This document shows, one piece after another, positions 8,639 through 16,983 of a stretch of 64,000 bases of DNA; positions within the stretch are counted from its first letter, which is position 1; every line of letters starts with the position of its first letter. Where the stretch lies: NCBI RefSeq assembly GCF_001618145.1, contig NZ_LQNF01000016.1, forward strand, positions 21,031-85,030, written 5' to 3'. Under the pieces are notes generated by a model. It made no database searches. It saw only the letters and a list, made by a program, of their open reading frames with translations, and was not told the origin of the DNA. The DNA comes from Oceanobacillus damuensis (GTDB lineage: Bacteria > Bacillota > Bacilli > Bacillales > Amphibacillaceae). The translations under genes and the position numbers were made by a program.

Positions 8639-9823
8639 TTATCCTTTCAGAACTTTCAGGACTAAAAAAATATATATTATTACAGCTGCAACCACCGAGC
8701 CGGCTGATGCCAGGTAAATGGCACCATAGCTGTAATAGGAAGCTATCTGGCCAAACACCACCGCACCTATACCTACTCCCAAATCAAATGAGGAGAAAAA
8801 AGTAGCGTTGGCCATGCCTTTCCGGTTGTCTGGCGCACGATCGACTGCCCATGCCTGAAGGGCCGGTTGCAACCCACCGAACCCAAGTCCAAATAAGCTT
8901 GCAGCAAGCAGTAATGTCGCCGTATTTGGCAGCCATGACAGAAGAAGCATCGATACGAAAACAAGCAATGACCCAGGCAGGAATATGTAAATATGACCTT
9001 TCCGATCATATAGTTTGCCTGCAAATGTTCTGGATAGCATTAAAAATATAGCAAAAAAGAGAAAATATAACTGGATGCCGGAAACATTCTGCTCCATTGC
9101 ATGCAATGGTAAAAATGTGGCTATTCCTCCAAATGCAACCGTTATAAAAAAGAGAAGTATGGAAGGCTGTAATGCAGTCTTTTCAAATATATCCAATTTC
9201 ATTGTTTGTGTTTTATGTGGTGATTCTTCGACTGCCTTGTAACGGATTTTTGAAGAGAATAACAATGCAATGAATCCAAAAGCAGCACAGATTAGAAATA
9301 GGTGCGAAAATGGAATGATGCCTGCAAGCGTCAACCCTAGAGCTGGTCCAAATGCGAGGGCAATATTGCCAGAAAGACCAAAGTAGCCCATTCCCTCTCC
9401 ACGTCTTTTCGGTGGAATAAGATCGGTTGCGATGGTTCCTCCTGCTGTTGTGGAAAACCCCCATCCGATTCCTTGAAGCATGCGGATAATAATTAGAAGA
9501 ACCATACTTGCCGCAAAAGCAAAAGCGCCAACGGAGAGGACAAACATACTTAGCCCTGCCATATAGACAAACCTCCGTCCTTTCGTTTCCAATGCATGAC
9601 CAGCATATGGCCTGATCAGTAATGCAGAGAATGTAAAAATACCTACAATTACCCCTACCATTTGGTCACTACCGCCAAGTTCCTTAACAAATAGCGGAAT
9701 CGTTGGCAATGTCATTTGGAAACCAAGGAAAACAAAGAAGTTAGCAAAGCAAATAAAAAGGAAATCACGTGTCCAGATTTTATTTTGTTTCGAGAATCCC
9801 TGTATTTTAGGCTGCTGTTCCAT
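8639..9823 (-). CDS. MFS drug/metabolite exporter
   Basis: This 394-residue major facilitator protein has about 12 hydrophobic helices. It carries the classic motif A-like loops (RPYAGHALETKGRR after TM2 and a GKLYDRKGH repeat after TM8). An in-frame GTG 18 bp upstream was rejected, because the AAAGGGAG ribosome binding site lies between it and the ATG at 9823. The motif pattern (PKRRGEGMGYFGLSGN and GLQPALQAWAVDRAP) fits the YfcJ/YwoG-type efflux group. The substrate is unknown. The gene lies 76 bp upstream of the SNF2 gene on the same strand, but nothing ties the two functionally. Confidence 0.88.
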   Translation of the reverse strand: MEQQPKIQGFSKQNKIWTRDFLFICFANFFVFLGFQMTLPTIPLFVKELGGSDQMVGVIVGIFTFSALLIRPYAGHALETKGRRFVYMAGLSMFVLSVGAFAFAASMVLLIIIRMLQGIGWGFSTTAGGTIATDLIPPKRRGEGMGYFGLSGNIALAFGPALGLTLAGIIPFSHLFLICAAFGFIALLFSSKIRYKAVEESPHKTQTMKLDIFEKTALQPSILLFFITVAFGGIATFLPLHAMEQNVSGIQLYFLFFAIFLMLSRTFAGKLYDRKGHIYIFLPGSLLVFVSMLLLSWLPNTATLLLAASLFGLGFGGLQPALQAWAVDRAPDNRKGMANATFFSSFDLGVGIGAVVFGQIASYYSYGAIYLASAGSVVAAVIIYIFLVLKVLKG

Positions 9824-9989
9824 AAAAAGCTCCCTTTCCACTTTATTAATAGCATATTATACAGGAGTCTTTGAGCAAAGGAAATGAAACCATTGGCATT
9901 GATTGGTTATTTATTCTGATTGTTCAGGTTTGATGATATCCCATAAGTATGCGAAATTATTTTCAGAAAGAACGAAAAAACGGTGGATC

Positions 9990-10130
9990 GTGACGTAAAC
10001 AAAGTCGGGATAAGATTATTCGGCGAACGCTCTGGAAAGACACTAAGGTTGCTAAGTGGCTTTTTACATTAGCAACATTGCATATCTAGCATGGACGTAA
10101 GTTATGCCGCACTTTCTTTATAGTAGCTAA
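9990..10130. repeat. Possible decayed relic of the modular repeat
   Basis: The sequence TTCGGCGAACGCTCTGG near 10020 resembles the repeat core end TTCGGCGACCGCTCTGG, and is followed by a decayed version of the AAATACACT arm. CGTGACGTAA near 9990 and AGCTAAAT near 10125 resemble its terminal segments. The middle is missing. A local GTTGCTAA/TTAGCAAC hairpin lies at 10048-10078. The rest of the 9842-10200 gap shows no gene. Confidence 0.35.
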
Positions 10131-10184
10131 ATCTTTTTTTGCAACAGAATTTACTAAATTACCTATGATTCGGATGCATGTGCG

Positions 10185-10212
10185 TTTCAATATAGCTTAA
10201 ATATGGTATAAT
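10185..10212 (+). promoter_or_regulatory. Promoter of antitoxin RNA
   Basis: A consensus TATAAT at 10207-10212 lies 16 bp after a weak TTTCAA -35 at 10185-10190. It points into the antisense RNA region. Confidence 0.6.
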
Positions 10213-10218
10213 TTATCT

Positions 10219-10360
10219 GGATATTAAATATACTAAATAGGCCCAGCTGTAACTGGGCCATCAGATAAGCGGTTCCCCTAAGCTGGAATCGGCTGCTTTC
10301 TGCTCCAGGCCTCTCCCTAAGAACTTTAGACGGCTAATAGGGATGGCCTATTTTTTATTG
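10219..10360 (+). ncRNA. Antisense antitoxin RNA of a type I toxin-antitoxin module
   Basis: The predicted transcript begins about 7 nt after the TATAAT at 10207-10212. It ends at a strong terminator: a stem pairing AGGCC...TCCCTA (10307-10319) with TAGGGA..GGCCT (10338-10349), followed by ATTTTTTATT. Its 5' part contains the GGCCCAG/CTGGGCC hairpin at 10240-10259, which on the other strand is the toxin terminator. The RNA therefore covers the 3' untranslated region and the last codons of the toxin gene. This is the convergent 3'-overlapping layout of txpA/ratA-type modules. The transcript is inferred from sequence signals only. Confidence 0.62.
10235..10262 (-). terminator. Toxin mRNA terminator
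   Basis: On the minus strand, GGCCCAG TTACAG CTGGGCC is followed by TATTTAG. It would end the toxin mRNA about 85 nt after the stop codon, inside the region shared with the antisense RNA. Confidence 0.55.
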
Positions 10361-10443
10361 ATCAAGGTGGTGACCAATGCGAGCAATGCAATCAGAAAAG
10401 TACCAAAACTTCCAAGCACCATCATCACTTCGTACATGCTCAT
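10348..10443 (-). CDS. Holin-like type I toxin peptide, 31 aa
   Basis: This 31-residue peptide opens with MSMYEVMMVLGSFGTF and continues as one hydrophobic helix ending in a basic NKK tail. That is the hallmark of the short 'putative holin-like toxin' peptides of Bacillaceae type I modules. The ribosome binding site AAAGGGGG lies 7 nt before the ATG. The same AAAGGG can pair with CCCTTT just upstream, which would hide it in the leader hairpin. It is expected to insert into the cytoplasmic membrane when not repressed. It is too short for routine gene callers. Confidence rests on composition, ribosome binding site, promoter, terminator and antisense RNA agreeing. Confidence 0.75.
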   Translation of the reverse strand: MSMYEVMMVLGSFGTFLIALLALVTTLINKK

Positions 10444-10452
10444 AGGCATTCC

Positions 10453-10469
10453 CCCTTTCAGACAAAGGG
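10453..10469 (-). promoter_or_regulatory. Leader hairpin masking the toxin ribosome binding site
   Basis: On the minus strand CCCTTT GTCTG AAAGGG forms a perfect 6-bp stem. Its 3' arm is the toxin Shine-Dalgarno sequence, the usual built-in translation brake of type I toxin mRNAs. Confidence 0.6.
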
Positions 10470-10506
10470 TAGCCGACCCATCCCTAACAGAACATTATCT
10501 TCAATC

Positions 10507-10515
10507 ATTATAGCA
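10507..10515 (-). promoter_or_regulatory. Extended -10 promoter of the toxin gene
   Basis: TGCTATAAT read on the minus strand is an extended -10 element about 65 bp upstream of the toxin start. The -35 is poor. Confidence 0.55.
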
Positions 10516-10581
10516 TATCTAGCACATAAAACAGAACACATATTCTGTTTTTGCCTAAATTGATTCTATTTGACTACTTCA

Positions 10582-11196
10582 TTATTCACCGATAACACCA
10601 CATGCAATTCTATCTCCTGCATCGCCTGATGGCTGTGAGTTGTAATCATCTTCTTCAGAATGAATAACTAACGCTGTTCCCTCATCTGTATAGACCGTAT
10701 TTTCTCCATTCTTCTCTAATGTAATCATCTCAGCAGTAACTTCTTCCTCTACCGTACCGTCTTCGGCAACTTCAATATTCGATAAGTCACCTGCATGCGG
10801 TCCATCCGGATGTTCAAAACCATGTTCGGCGTTTGTCGGGTTATAATGCCCTCCTGCAGATTCGAAATCTGGCGTTTCACACTTGCCCTCTTCATGAATA
10901 TGGAAGCCTTTTGTGCCAGATGGTAGATTTTCGCCTTCCAAACGAATGTCAACTCCTGCCTCACCTTCTGTCAATGTTGCCGTAGCCACCATTTCCCCTT
11001 CACTGTTCACTAAAGAAACTAATACCTCTTCTTCAGATGTATCATTTGCTTCGTGCGCTTCTTCATCACCCGACTCACTTTCCGTTGCGGTTTGGTCCTG
11101 ATTGCCTGTTTCCTGTTCTTCCTCATTTCCAGTTGCACAAGCACTTAAAAAGAACGCAGCTAATAGGATAAATAGAAATCCTCTCCAACGATTCAT
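10582..11196 (-). CDS. sodC: Cu/Zn superoxide dismutase lipoprotein
   Basis: This 204-residue protein has a lipoprotein signal (lipobox LSAC), a charged Glu/Gln-rich linker and a Cu/Zn-SOD domain. All metal ligands of the family are visible: FHIH (two copper His), GGHYNP (bridging His), the NAEHGF His and PHAGD His/Asp (zinc), and VIHSEE (fourth copper His). The disulfide Cys pair is also present (GKC and ACGVI). B. subtilis YojM lacks a copper ligand, so unlike YojM this enzyme should be active. It would dismutate superoxide at the outer membrane face. The ATG at 11196 with AAGGGAG upstream is preferred over an in-frame ATG 63 bp earlier that would bury the signal peptide. Confidence 0.92.
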   Translation of the reverse strand: MNRWRGFLFILLAAFFLSACATGNEEEQETGNQDQTATESESGDEEAHEANDTSEEEVLVSLVNSEGEMVATATLTEGEAGVDIRLEGENLPSGTKGFHIHEEGKCETPDFESAGGHYNPTNAEHGFEHPDGPHAGDLSNIEVAEDGTVEEEVTAEMITLEKNGENTVYTDEGTALVIHSEEDDYNSQPSGDAGDRIACGVIGE

Positions 11197-11355
11197 CTTA
11201 AAATCTCCCTTCATTGGTTTTACTATGTATGTTTCACAAACTGGCAGTATGTTAAACATTTCTGAGTGAAGTGGAGTATGACCGATTGCCCTAATAAGAA
11301 AAAATCACCTTCCTGCAGAAGCTTTCCTTATTTTTAGACTCCTTCTTTGCAAAAA

Positions 11356-11392
11356 AAGAGCCAATCCATTAGGATCGGCTCTTTTTAAGCAA
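11356..11392 (-). terminator. Terminator downstream of the DoxX gene
   Basis: AAGAGCC..ATCC pairs with GGAT.GGCTCTTTTT around an ATTA loop. Read on the minus strand the stem is followed by a run of seven T. It isolates the doxX-like gene from sodC. Confidence 0.85.
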
Positions 11393-11396
11393 ACTA

Positions 11397-11912
11397 TCAG
11401 GCAACAGCTACTTCTTTTTTCACTTTATCTTTAATGATTGGAGTATGGCTTTTCAAGAAAGGCAGTACCCATCTGTCTAAACCATATCTTCCAGCATTAT
11501 ATCCAGCTACAACAATAAATACGGTTATAGCTACCATTTGAGCATTTGTGCTTACCGTTCCACTGAATAGGAAAGCAAAGTTCATTGTGATACCCATTAG
11601 TGCTGCAAAATTTGTAAAGATTCCCAGAATAAGTGCTGCACCAACTAAAAACTCTCCCCACATTACCATGTACGTAAACACATCTGCTCCCGGTAGTGCC
11701 ACTGCTTCAAGAAAACTCCCCCACCATGCCTGAACGGTTGCTTCTTCACCACTTGAGTTTGCAATCGCGCCTTGAATGAAACCACTAGCATCAAATTGTC
11801 CACCGGTTATTTTGCCGTAGCCTGCTGTCATCCATTGATATCCAATATAAATCCTTAAGAAAGCCAATCCCCCGGCAGCTACTTTGTTATTGCGAATGAA
11901 ATCCATAATCAT
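11397..11912 (-). CDS. DoxX family integral membrane protein
   Basis: This 171-residue membrane protein has four hydrophobic helices and the DoxX-type opening AAGGLAFLRIYIGYQWMTAGYGKI... typical of DoxX/DoxD-like quinone-linked proteins. The start at 11912 is chosen because AAAAGGAG lies 9 nt upstream; the ATG at 11921 abuts the ribosome binding site and the one at 11906 is too far. DoxX relatives associate with thiol and superoxide stress complexes in other bacteria, which would suit the neighbouring SOD. The link is inferred, since a terminator separates the two genes. Confidence 0.8.
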   Translation of the reverse strand: MIMDFIRNNKVAAGGLAFLRIYIGYQWMTAGYGKITGGQFDASGFIQGAIANSSGEEATVQAWWGSFLEAVALPGADVFTYMVMWGEFLVGAALILGIFTNFAALMGITMNFAFLFSGTVSTNAQMVAITVFIVVAGYNAGRYGLDRWVLPFLKSHTPIIKDKVKKEVAVA

Positions 11913-12124
11913 TACATCCATCTCCTTTTATATGTTTTTATTATCATGTTCAATGTTTCACAATATATTGTAAAGGTGTTCCTTGGTACATTTAAAGAAT
12001 AACAGGTTTTCGTCCTCCTGCAAATATATTTGTGAATTAGTTCACAATTTAGAAACAAAGATGTGTCTATTATTTGAACATCCCTATAATCTTCCATGTG
12101 TATAGTGTAGCCATAGCTAATTTT

Positions 12125-12840
12125 AAATACTCAACTTTTGAAGAGCGAAGTTGACAAATAAGCCCTGTTAGAATTAGGAGTGTTGGAGACGCACTACTTA
12201 AGATGCCTTTGGATTAACGCTAGGCTATTATCGCTTTTGATATAAAATGCGAAGTAACTTGAGTTTATTCTTGGAGATAGGTGCTCTTGCCGCCGTCCGG
12301 GATCGCTCTGGGCGGATGCTTTCCGCGGGCACGGCCTCAGCCCCGAAGAGAAAACCACTCTTCAGGACTTCGGATACGTGCTTTTCCCGCAGGAGTCACC
12401 GCCCGCCGCTCACCCGGACTGGTAAATCTGTGTGTTGCTAGTTTAGCTATCGCACAGGTAGTAAGTGGTAGCAATCCTCTAACCAGCTCTGGGAAATACA
12501 CGGAGACTCCTACGGGAAGAGAGGCATAGGTGAGACACTGAAATGCGTTAGCATGAAGGGGCTCACCAGCCGCCTTAGGATGCGCGCAGTGTATTTCCCA
12601 GAGCGGTCGCCGAAGCTACTTATTCCGCGTCACAGATTATATCAAATACAATTGTAATTAATTAAGTTACTTTGTAGTTTACACAAAATTCGAGTCTTAT
12701 TAAGAGAACAAAAATTACGAAAACCAGCCTTTCTTTTGTCGTGTTAGGAAGGCGATTTTTAATGGCTTTCTAAGTTCAACCCAGTTAATCGTTTTAACTC
12801 ATTTTATTGGTACGAAAGTTGAGTAAATACTTTTGAAAAA
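12125..12840 (+). repeat. Modular structured repeat, copy B (short form)
   Basis: The core at 12275-12610 has the same orientation as copy A but lacks its ~60-bp insert. The closing arms GCTCTGGGAAATACAC lie at 12486-12501 and 12589-12604. The GTCCGGG/CCCGGAC domain lies at 12295-12418, with an inner GAAGAG/CTCTTC hairpin. The outer flank carrying TTAACTGGGTT, which is on the left in copy A, lies on the right here in reverse complement (about 12775-12835). Copy B shares its left flank with copy C. No gene is seen between 11913 and 12973. Confidence 0.83.
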
Positions 12841-12973
12841 AAGGAAACTTTCTCTCTTTTAAATCGTATGAAAAGGAGGAATACGCGGGCCGGATTACAA
12901 GTCACTTAAATAAAGATTGGCTAATCCGTCCAGCAAGAATCACAAAGCTAAATTACGAACAGGGGAGATAGGT

Positions 12974-13906
12974 ATGGAAACAATGGTGACTGTGGAAGGG
13001 TTGGAAAAGTCATTCAAAGACAAGAAAGCACTGAAGGGTATTTCCTTCGAAGTGCACAAAGGGGAAATCATGGCGATCCTCGGGCCCAATGGTGCTGGAA
13101 AATCAACAACTATCCGAAATATTATGGGGATTATGTATCCTGACTCGGGTTCCATTACATTTCACAATCATAATGGAACAGGTATTCCAAGAAATAAAAT
13201 TGGTTATTTGCCGGAAGAAAGAGGATTGTATAAAAATGTCAAAGTAATGGATATTCTGCTTTACCTCGCAGATTTAAAGGACTATCCAATTGATAAAGCA
13301 AAGGTTCGTATTCTTGCATATTTGAAAAAATTCGACCTGGAAGGCAAGGAAAATGTCTCTGTAGAGGAGCTTTCCAAAGGAATGGGCCAGAAAGTCCAAT
13401 TTATCGGTTCCATCATTCATGAACCCGAACTGCTCATTCTTGATGAACCATTTTCGGGTCTTGATCCTGTGAGCCAGGAAATATTTAAAGATGAAATTCG
13501 GAGTCTAGCCAACAAAGGAACCGCAATCTTACTTTCCTCCCATCAAATGAATCTGGTGGAAGAAATGTGTGATCGTCTGTTTATGATCCAGCAAGGTGAA
13601 AAAGTAATCTATGGAACCTTGGAGGATGTCAAAAAACAGTATGCAAACTTTAAATGTACCATTCATGGAATAAACAATATCCAGGAATTGGAGCGAATTC
13701 CTGACGTGCTGCGTGTGGAACAAAAGGATGACTCTTCTGTTTTGCATTTACATAAGGATGTGGAGCCATCGGTATGGCTGAAAAAACTGCCGGATCATCT
13801 AGCAATCAACGAATTAAAAATAAACAGAATCTCATTGCATGAAATATTCATCGATATTGCAACAGATAAAAATTTACTGAAGGAAGAAGGTGTTGTTCAT
13901 GCGTAA
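12974..13906 (+). CDS. ABC exporter ATPase, NatA/YhaQ-like
   Basis: This 310-residue ATPase begins at the ATG at 12974 behind GGGGAGAT, not the earlier in-frame ATG at 12917. It carries Walker A GPNGAGKST (37-45), signature LSKGMGQK, Walker B LLILDEPFSGLDP and an H-loop SSHQM, plus a C-terminal extension typical of ABC-2 exporter ATPases (DUF4162-like). It would energise the permease whose gene overlaps its 3' end. The pair resembles B. subtilis YhaQ/YhaP and NatA/NatB. Sodium or drug extrusion is known for NatAB, but the substrate here is inferred. Confidence 0.92.
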   Translation: METMVTVEGLEKSFKDKKALKGISFEVHKGEIMAILGPNGAGKSTTIRNIMGIMYPDSGSITFHNHNGTGIPRNKIGYLPEERGLYKNVKVMDILLYLADLKDYPIDKAKVRILAYLKKFDLEGKENVSVEELSKGMGQKVQFIGSIIHEPELLILDEPFSGLDPVSQEIFKDEIRSLANKGTAILLSSHQMNLVEEMCDRLFMIQQGEKVIYGTLEDVKKQYANFKCTIHGINNIQELERIPDVLRVEQKDDSSVLHLHKDVEPSVWLKKLPDHLAINELKINRISLHEIFIDIATDKNLLKEEGVVHA

Positions 13907-15128
13907 CTCCATGAAAGTCGCCAAGTGGGAAATTAAAAGGAACCTGAAGAACAAAACGTTTATCATTGGACTGTTTATAACTCCTATCCTTTTTCTTGTC
14001 TTCATGTTCATCGGCAGTATGTTTGGAGATTCTGATACGGCGGAGTCTGAGACTACAACTGTCTTTATAAATGATCAGTTAGATGTTTACCCTGCACTTC
14101 AGGAGGTCGTTGAGCAAAGTGAATTAAATTGGGAAATGCAAACGACTGAATTAAATGAGTCAGAGGTTACCGACTTGGATAAAGAGGAAAATACTGCCTA
14201 TATTTTTATAGATGAAGTTGGATTGCAAAGTGGTATTATCCCAGTCTATACCAGTGATGAGATTGATCCCTATTTCATTAACCAGGTTCAGTTATTAAGT
14301 GCACCCCTTCAGGCAATTAAAATATCCCAGCTTGGGCTATCGGAAGAGGAAGCCGCAACTGTCATGCAAGGTGTGGCCTTCATTGAAACAACAGAGGAAA
14401 CGGCTTCAGTTGGCGAATCTCCAGACGAAGCAGGACTCGGTAATGTCGAACGCTTAGTGCCAGGCATCTTTGCTGGAGTCATTTTGTTATCGATTGTTTT
14501 TACCGGAATGGCAATTTTTCAAAGTGCTTCCCAGGAAAAGAAAGACAAGATTGCTGAAATTATATTATCTTCGTTAACGCCTGGCGATTTGATGCAGGGA
14601 AAAATAATTGGCTATTTTGTATTGGGACTAATACAAGTTGTTGTGTTCATAGGTCTGATACTCCCATTTGTCCTTTGGAAAACCGATATTCCCATTATTG
14701 AATATCTGCTTGTACCGGAGACTGTTTTACTCGTCGGGATTGCGATTCTCAGCTATTTAATGTTCGCAGCGATATTTGTCGGAATTGGTGCAACAATGGC
14801 CGATGTTACGACAGCGGGTAATTTCCAGGGTATGGTAATGATGCTGCCATTTTTGCCTTTTATTATGATCGGACCTGTACTTAGTGATCCGAGTGGACTC
14901 GTTGCACAGATTGGTACTTACATTCCTTTTACCGCTCCAGGTGTGTTGATTATGAGGCTAACGATGCTCGAGGAATGGCCATGGATGGAAATTATCATCT
15001 CACTTGCTATCATCATCGTAAGTATTCTTATTTTCATGAAGCTGGCAGGGAAGATATTTAAAGTGGGCATTTTAATGTATGGAAAAAATGCATCTCCAGG
15101 AGAAATCTGGAAGTGGATTCGTGCTTAG
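13899..15128 (+). CDS. ABC-2 exporter permease, NatB/YhaP-like
   Basis: This 409-residue permease starts at 13899, overlapping the ATPase stop by eight bases (ATGCGTAA), with GGTG 6 nt upstream. It has one N-terminal helix, a ~150-residue extracellular domain and then five to six helices, the usual ABC2_membrane_3 layout. The QEKKDKIAEIILSSLTP stretch after TM2 is characteristic of NatB/YhaP proteins. The overlap implies translational coupling with the ATPase. Confidence 0.9.
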   Translation: MRNSMKVAKWEIKRNLKNKTFIIGLFITPILFLVFMFIGSMFGDSDTAESETTTVFINDQLDVYPALQEVVEQSELNWEMQTTELNESEVTDLDKEENTAYIFIDEVGLQSGIIPVYTSDEIDPYFINQVQLLSAPLQAIKISQLGLSEEEAATVMQGVAFIETTEETASVGESPDEAGLGNVERLVPGIFAGVILLSIVFTGMAIFQSASQEKKDKIAEIILSSLTPGDLMQGKIIGYFVLGLIQVVVFIGLILPFVLWKTDIPIIEYLLVPETVLLVGIAILSYLMFAAIFVGIGATMADVTTAGNFQGMVMMLPFLPFIMIGPVLSDPSGLVAQIGTYIPFTAPGVLIMRLTMLEEWPWMEIIISLAIIIVSILIFMKLAGKIFKVGILMYGKNASPGEIWKWIRA

Positions 15129-15319
15129 TTTTTGTGAGGTCAGAAAATAGATGAGTAAGATTTCCTCGATATTTTGACATTTTCCAACAGCCTATAGATA
15201 TATAACCGGCTGAATACGTTTCAAATATAATTTAAACCTATTTCCATCTAAAGTATTGTATAATATACTTATGATCAATATATAGAAGGATTCGCTTACA
15301 AAATAAGGGGGTAATGTTC

Positions 15320-15394
15320 ATGCTTATCGCTGTGATTGCTGTTTGTATTAGTCTTTCCGTTAGCCTCATCATTGCAAGTGAGGTATGGGACTGA
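15320..15394 (+). CDS. Putative 24-aa membrane peptide
   Basis: The frame MLIAVIAVCISLSVSLIIAS ending EVWD is a single hydrophobic helix. AAGGGGG lies 8 nt before the ATG at 15320, and TGTATAAT lies about 60 bp upstream as an extended -10. A perfect-looking hairpin follows at 15467. The combination of promoter, ribosome binding site, hydrophobic peptide and terminator suggests a real small gene, but I do not recognise a family. It could be a small regulatory membrane peptide or a toxin without a visible antisense partner. Confidence 0.5.
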   Translation: MLIAVIAVCISLSVSLIIASEVWD

Positions 15395-15465
15395 TAATCA
15401 CATTTGACTGCACAATAATAGATGGAACGTTATAATGATCGATTATTTGATTCTGATCTATATTG

Positions 15466-15508
15466 AATGGTGGGTGCCTCAACGGTACCCGCCATTACAC
15501 ATTTATTT
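15466..15508 (+). terminator. Hairpin terminator after the small peptide
   Basis: AATGGTGGGT pairs with ACCCGCCATT (one G-U) around an 11-nt loop, followed by ACACATTTATTTT. Nothing else is recognised between 15510 and 15725. Confidence 0.6.
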
Positions 15509-15731
15509 TAACGGTTTATGATCACTCGCCTTATTAGCATCGTCAGATTTGAACCATGGTCTGTCCAATGTATGTCCCATAAGTTATATGATTGTCTTTC
15601 ATCGCATAAGTCACTTAAGAAAACGTTTCTTTTTCATGTTATCGTATTATTGTTCATATAAATATATAACATTGGATTTTAATTGCCTGGTCTTGAGCAC
15701 CTCTTAGCATTTACTTTCAAGGAGGATGAAT

Positions 15732-16262
15732 ATGAAGACAATCGTTTTTCACGGTTCAACCCGTGTTAATGGAAATACAGAATACTTAACATACCATGCT
15801 GTGCCTAAAGAAAAAGGAACCCATATTTATTTGCGTGACTGCAATATGATACCGATCATCGATCAGCGGCATGATGAAAATGGCTTTGATGCTGTTGAGG
15901 ATCAACATAAGGACCTTATTGATCAGATGCTCTTACATGAGGCAATTGTATTTTCCACCCCCATATACTGGTACAGCATGTCTGGACCGATGAAAACGTT
16001 TATAGATCGATGGTCACAGATATTAAGGGACCCTAGTTATAAGCATTTTCGCGGGGAATTATCGAAAAAGAAAGTTTACCTTATTGCTGTCGGGGGAGAT
16101 ACACCAACGATTAAGGGCTTGCCACTTGTCCAGCAATTCAACTATATTTGCCAGTTTTACAATATGTCTTTTGAAGGCTATGTGATTGGCAAGGCGAGTA
16201 AACCCGGTGAAATTGTTAAGGATAAAGCTGCATTACGGGCAGCCTCCACCCTAATCAGATGA
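15732..16262 (+). CDS. NAD(P)H-dependent FMN reductase, flavodoxin fold
   Basis: This 176-residue protein has a flavodoxin-like fold: VFHGSTRVNGNTEYL is the phosphate-binding loop, followed by FSTPIYWYSMSGPMKTFIDR, the typical PxYxxxxxGxxKxxxDR element of the iron-sulfur-flavoprotein/WrbA-like reductase superfamily. The start at 15732 is preferred because AAGGAGG touches the ATG at 15726. It would be a cytoplasmic FMN enzyme reducing quinones or metals. It stands alone, with a terminator about 100 bp downstream. Confidence 0.82.
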   Translation: MKTIVFHGSTRVNGNTEYLTYHAVPKEKGTHIYLRDCNMIPIIDQRHDENGFDAVEDQHKDLIDQMLLHEAIVFSTPIYWYSMSGPMKTFIDRWSQILRDPSYKHFRGELSKKKVYLIAVGGDTPTIKGLPLVQQFNYICQFYNMSFEGYVIGKASKPGEIVKDKAALRAASTLIR

Positions 16263-16360
16263 AGTTCATACATGAAAAATGGTTGTCACCGCGAAAAGAT
16301 GCTATCTCCGCACTCTTTTTCATGGTGACTTACTTATTGTTCTTATAATATGTTTCATAT

Positions 16361-16392
16361 ACCCCATTCAGCACCGGCTAATGGGGTTTCTT
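16361..16392 (+). terminator. Terminator after the flavin reductase
   Basis: ACCCCATT pairs with AATGGGGT, followed by TTCTT. It is a moderate stem in an AT-rich stretch. Confidence 0.6.
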
Positions 16393-16491
16393 GAATGGGA
16401 ATGATCAATATGTATTAGAAGAGGAATCAATAGATAATCCATATCCTTCTATAACTGCAGCATTAAAATTTCTCAAATTTATACAGCAATG

Positions 16492-16750
16492 TTACCGGAA
16501 GAGACGCACCACTTGACACAAATAAACGAATGGAGCGAAAATCAGTGTTGATTTACAAGCCTTTTCTGCTGTCTGCAGCAAGTAGCTGAACATGGGGAGT
16601 TTTGCCGTAAAATCTGTAGCTTTCAATACAGCTAATTCTTTCTTCGCCAAATAAAACGATTCTCCCACGATTTTATGTTCTGTCGGATTCTGCAGATATG
16701 CTTTTATATTCTTTCAGTGCTGTGGGATCATTAGCATGTGGATAGGCAAT
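16492..16750 (-). pseudogene. Gene remnant split over two frames
   Basis: On the minus strand a protein-like segment (IAYPHANDPTALKEYKSIS) runs into a stop. A shift of frame then continues as PTEHKIVGESFYLAKKELAV and further, about 55 residues up to a TAA at 16492. There is no start codon or ribosome binding site at the 5' end, which is closed by a stop three codons upstream. The amphipathic, codon-like composition suggests the 3' part of a dead coding gene. I do not recognise the parent family. Confidence 0.45.
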
Positions 16751-16983
16751 TTTTTATAATTTTTTACTCAGTCATTTCCCCTTTTAATATTGTTATACTG
16801 CTATTCGAGGAAGTTAGCACTTTTCCCTTCTTTCTTAATGGATAAATGTGATTAAATTATCATTTTATGCTAGTCTATCAGTAGGGTTTTTCTGGAAAAA
16901 CGTTTAAATAACTGTTGTTTAGGAAACTCTTAACTATTATTATTAATTTAATAGTCTAAACTTGGTAGCAGAAGGAGGAAAAA

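Noticed and set aside
13899..15128. Naming the pair natA/natB outright
   Set aside because: Similarity is shared with YhaQ/YhaP and other ABC-2 exporters, so a substrate-specific gene name is not justified.
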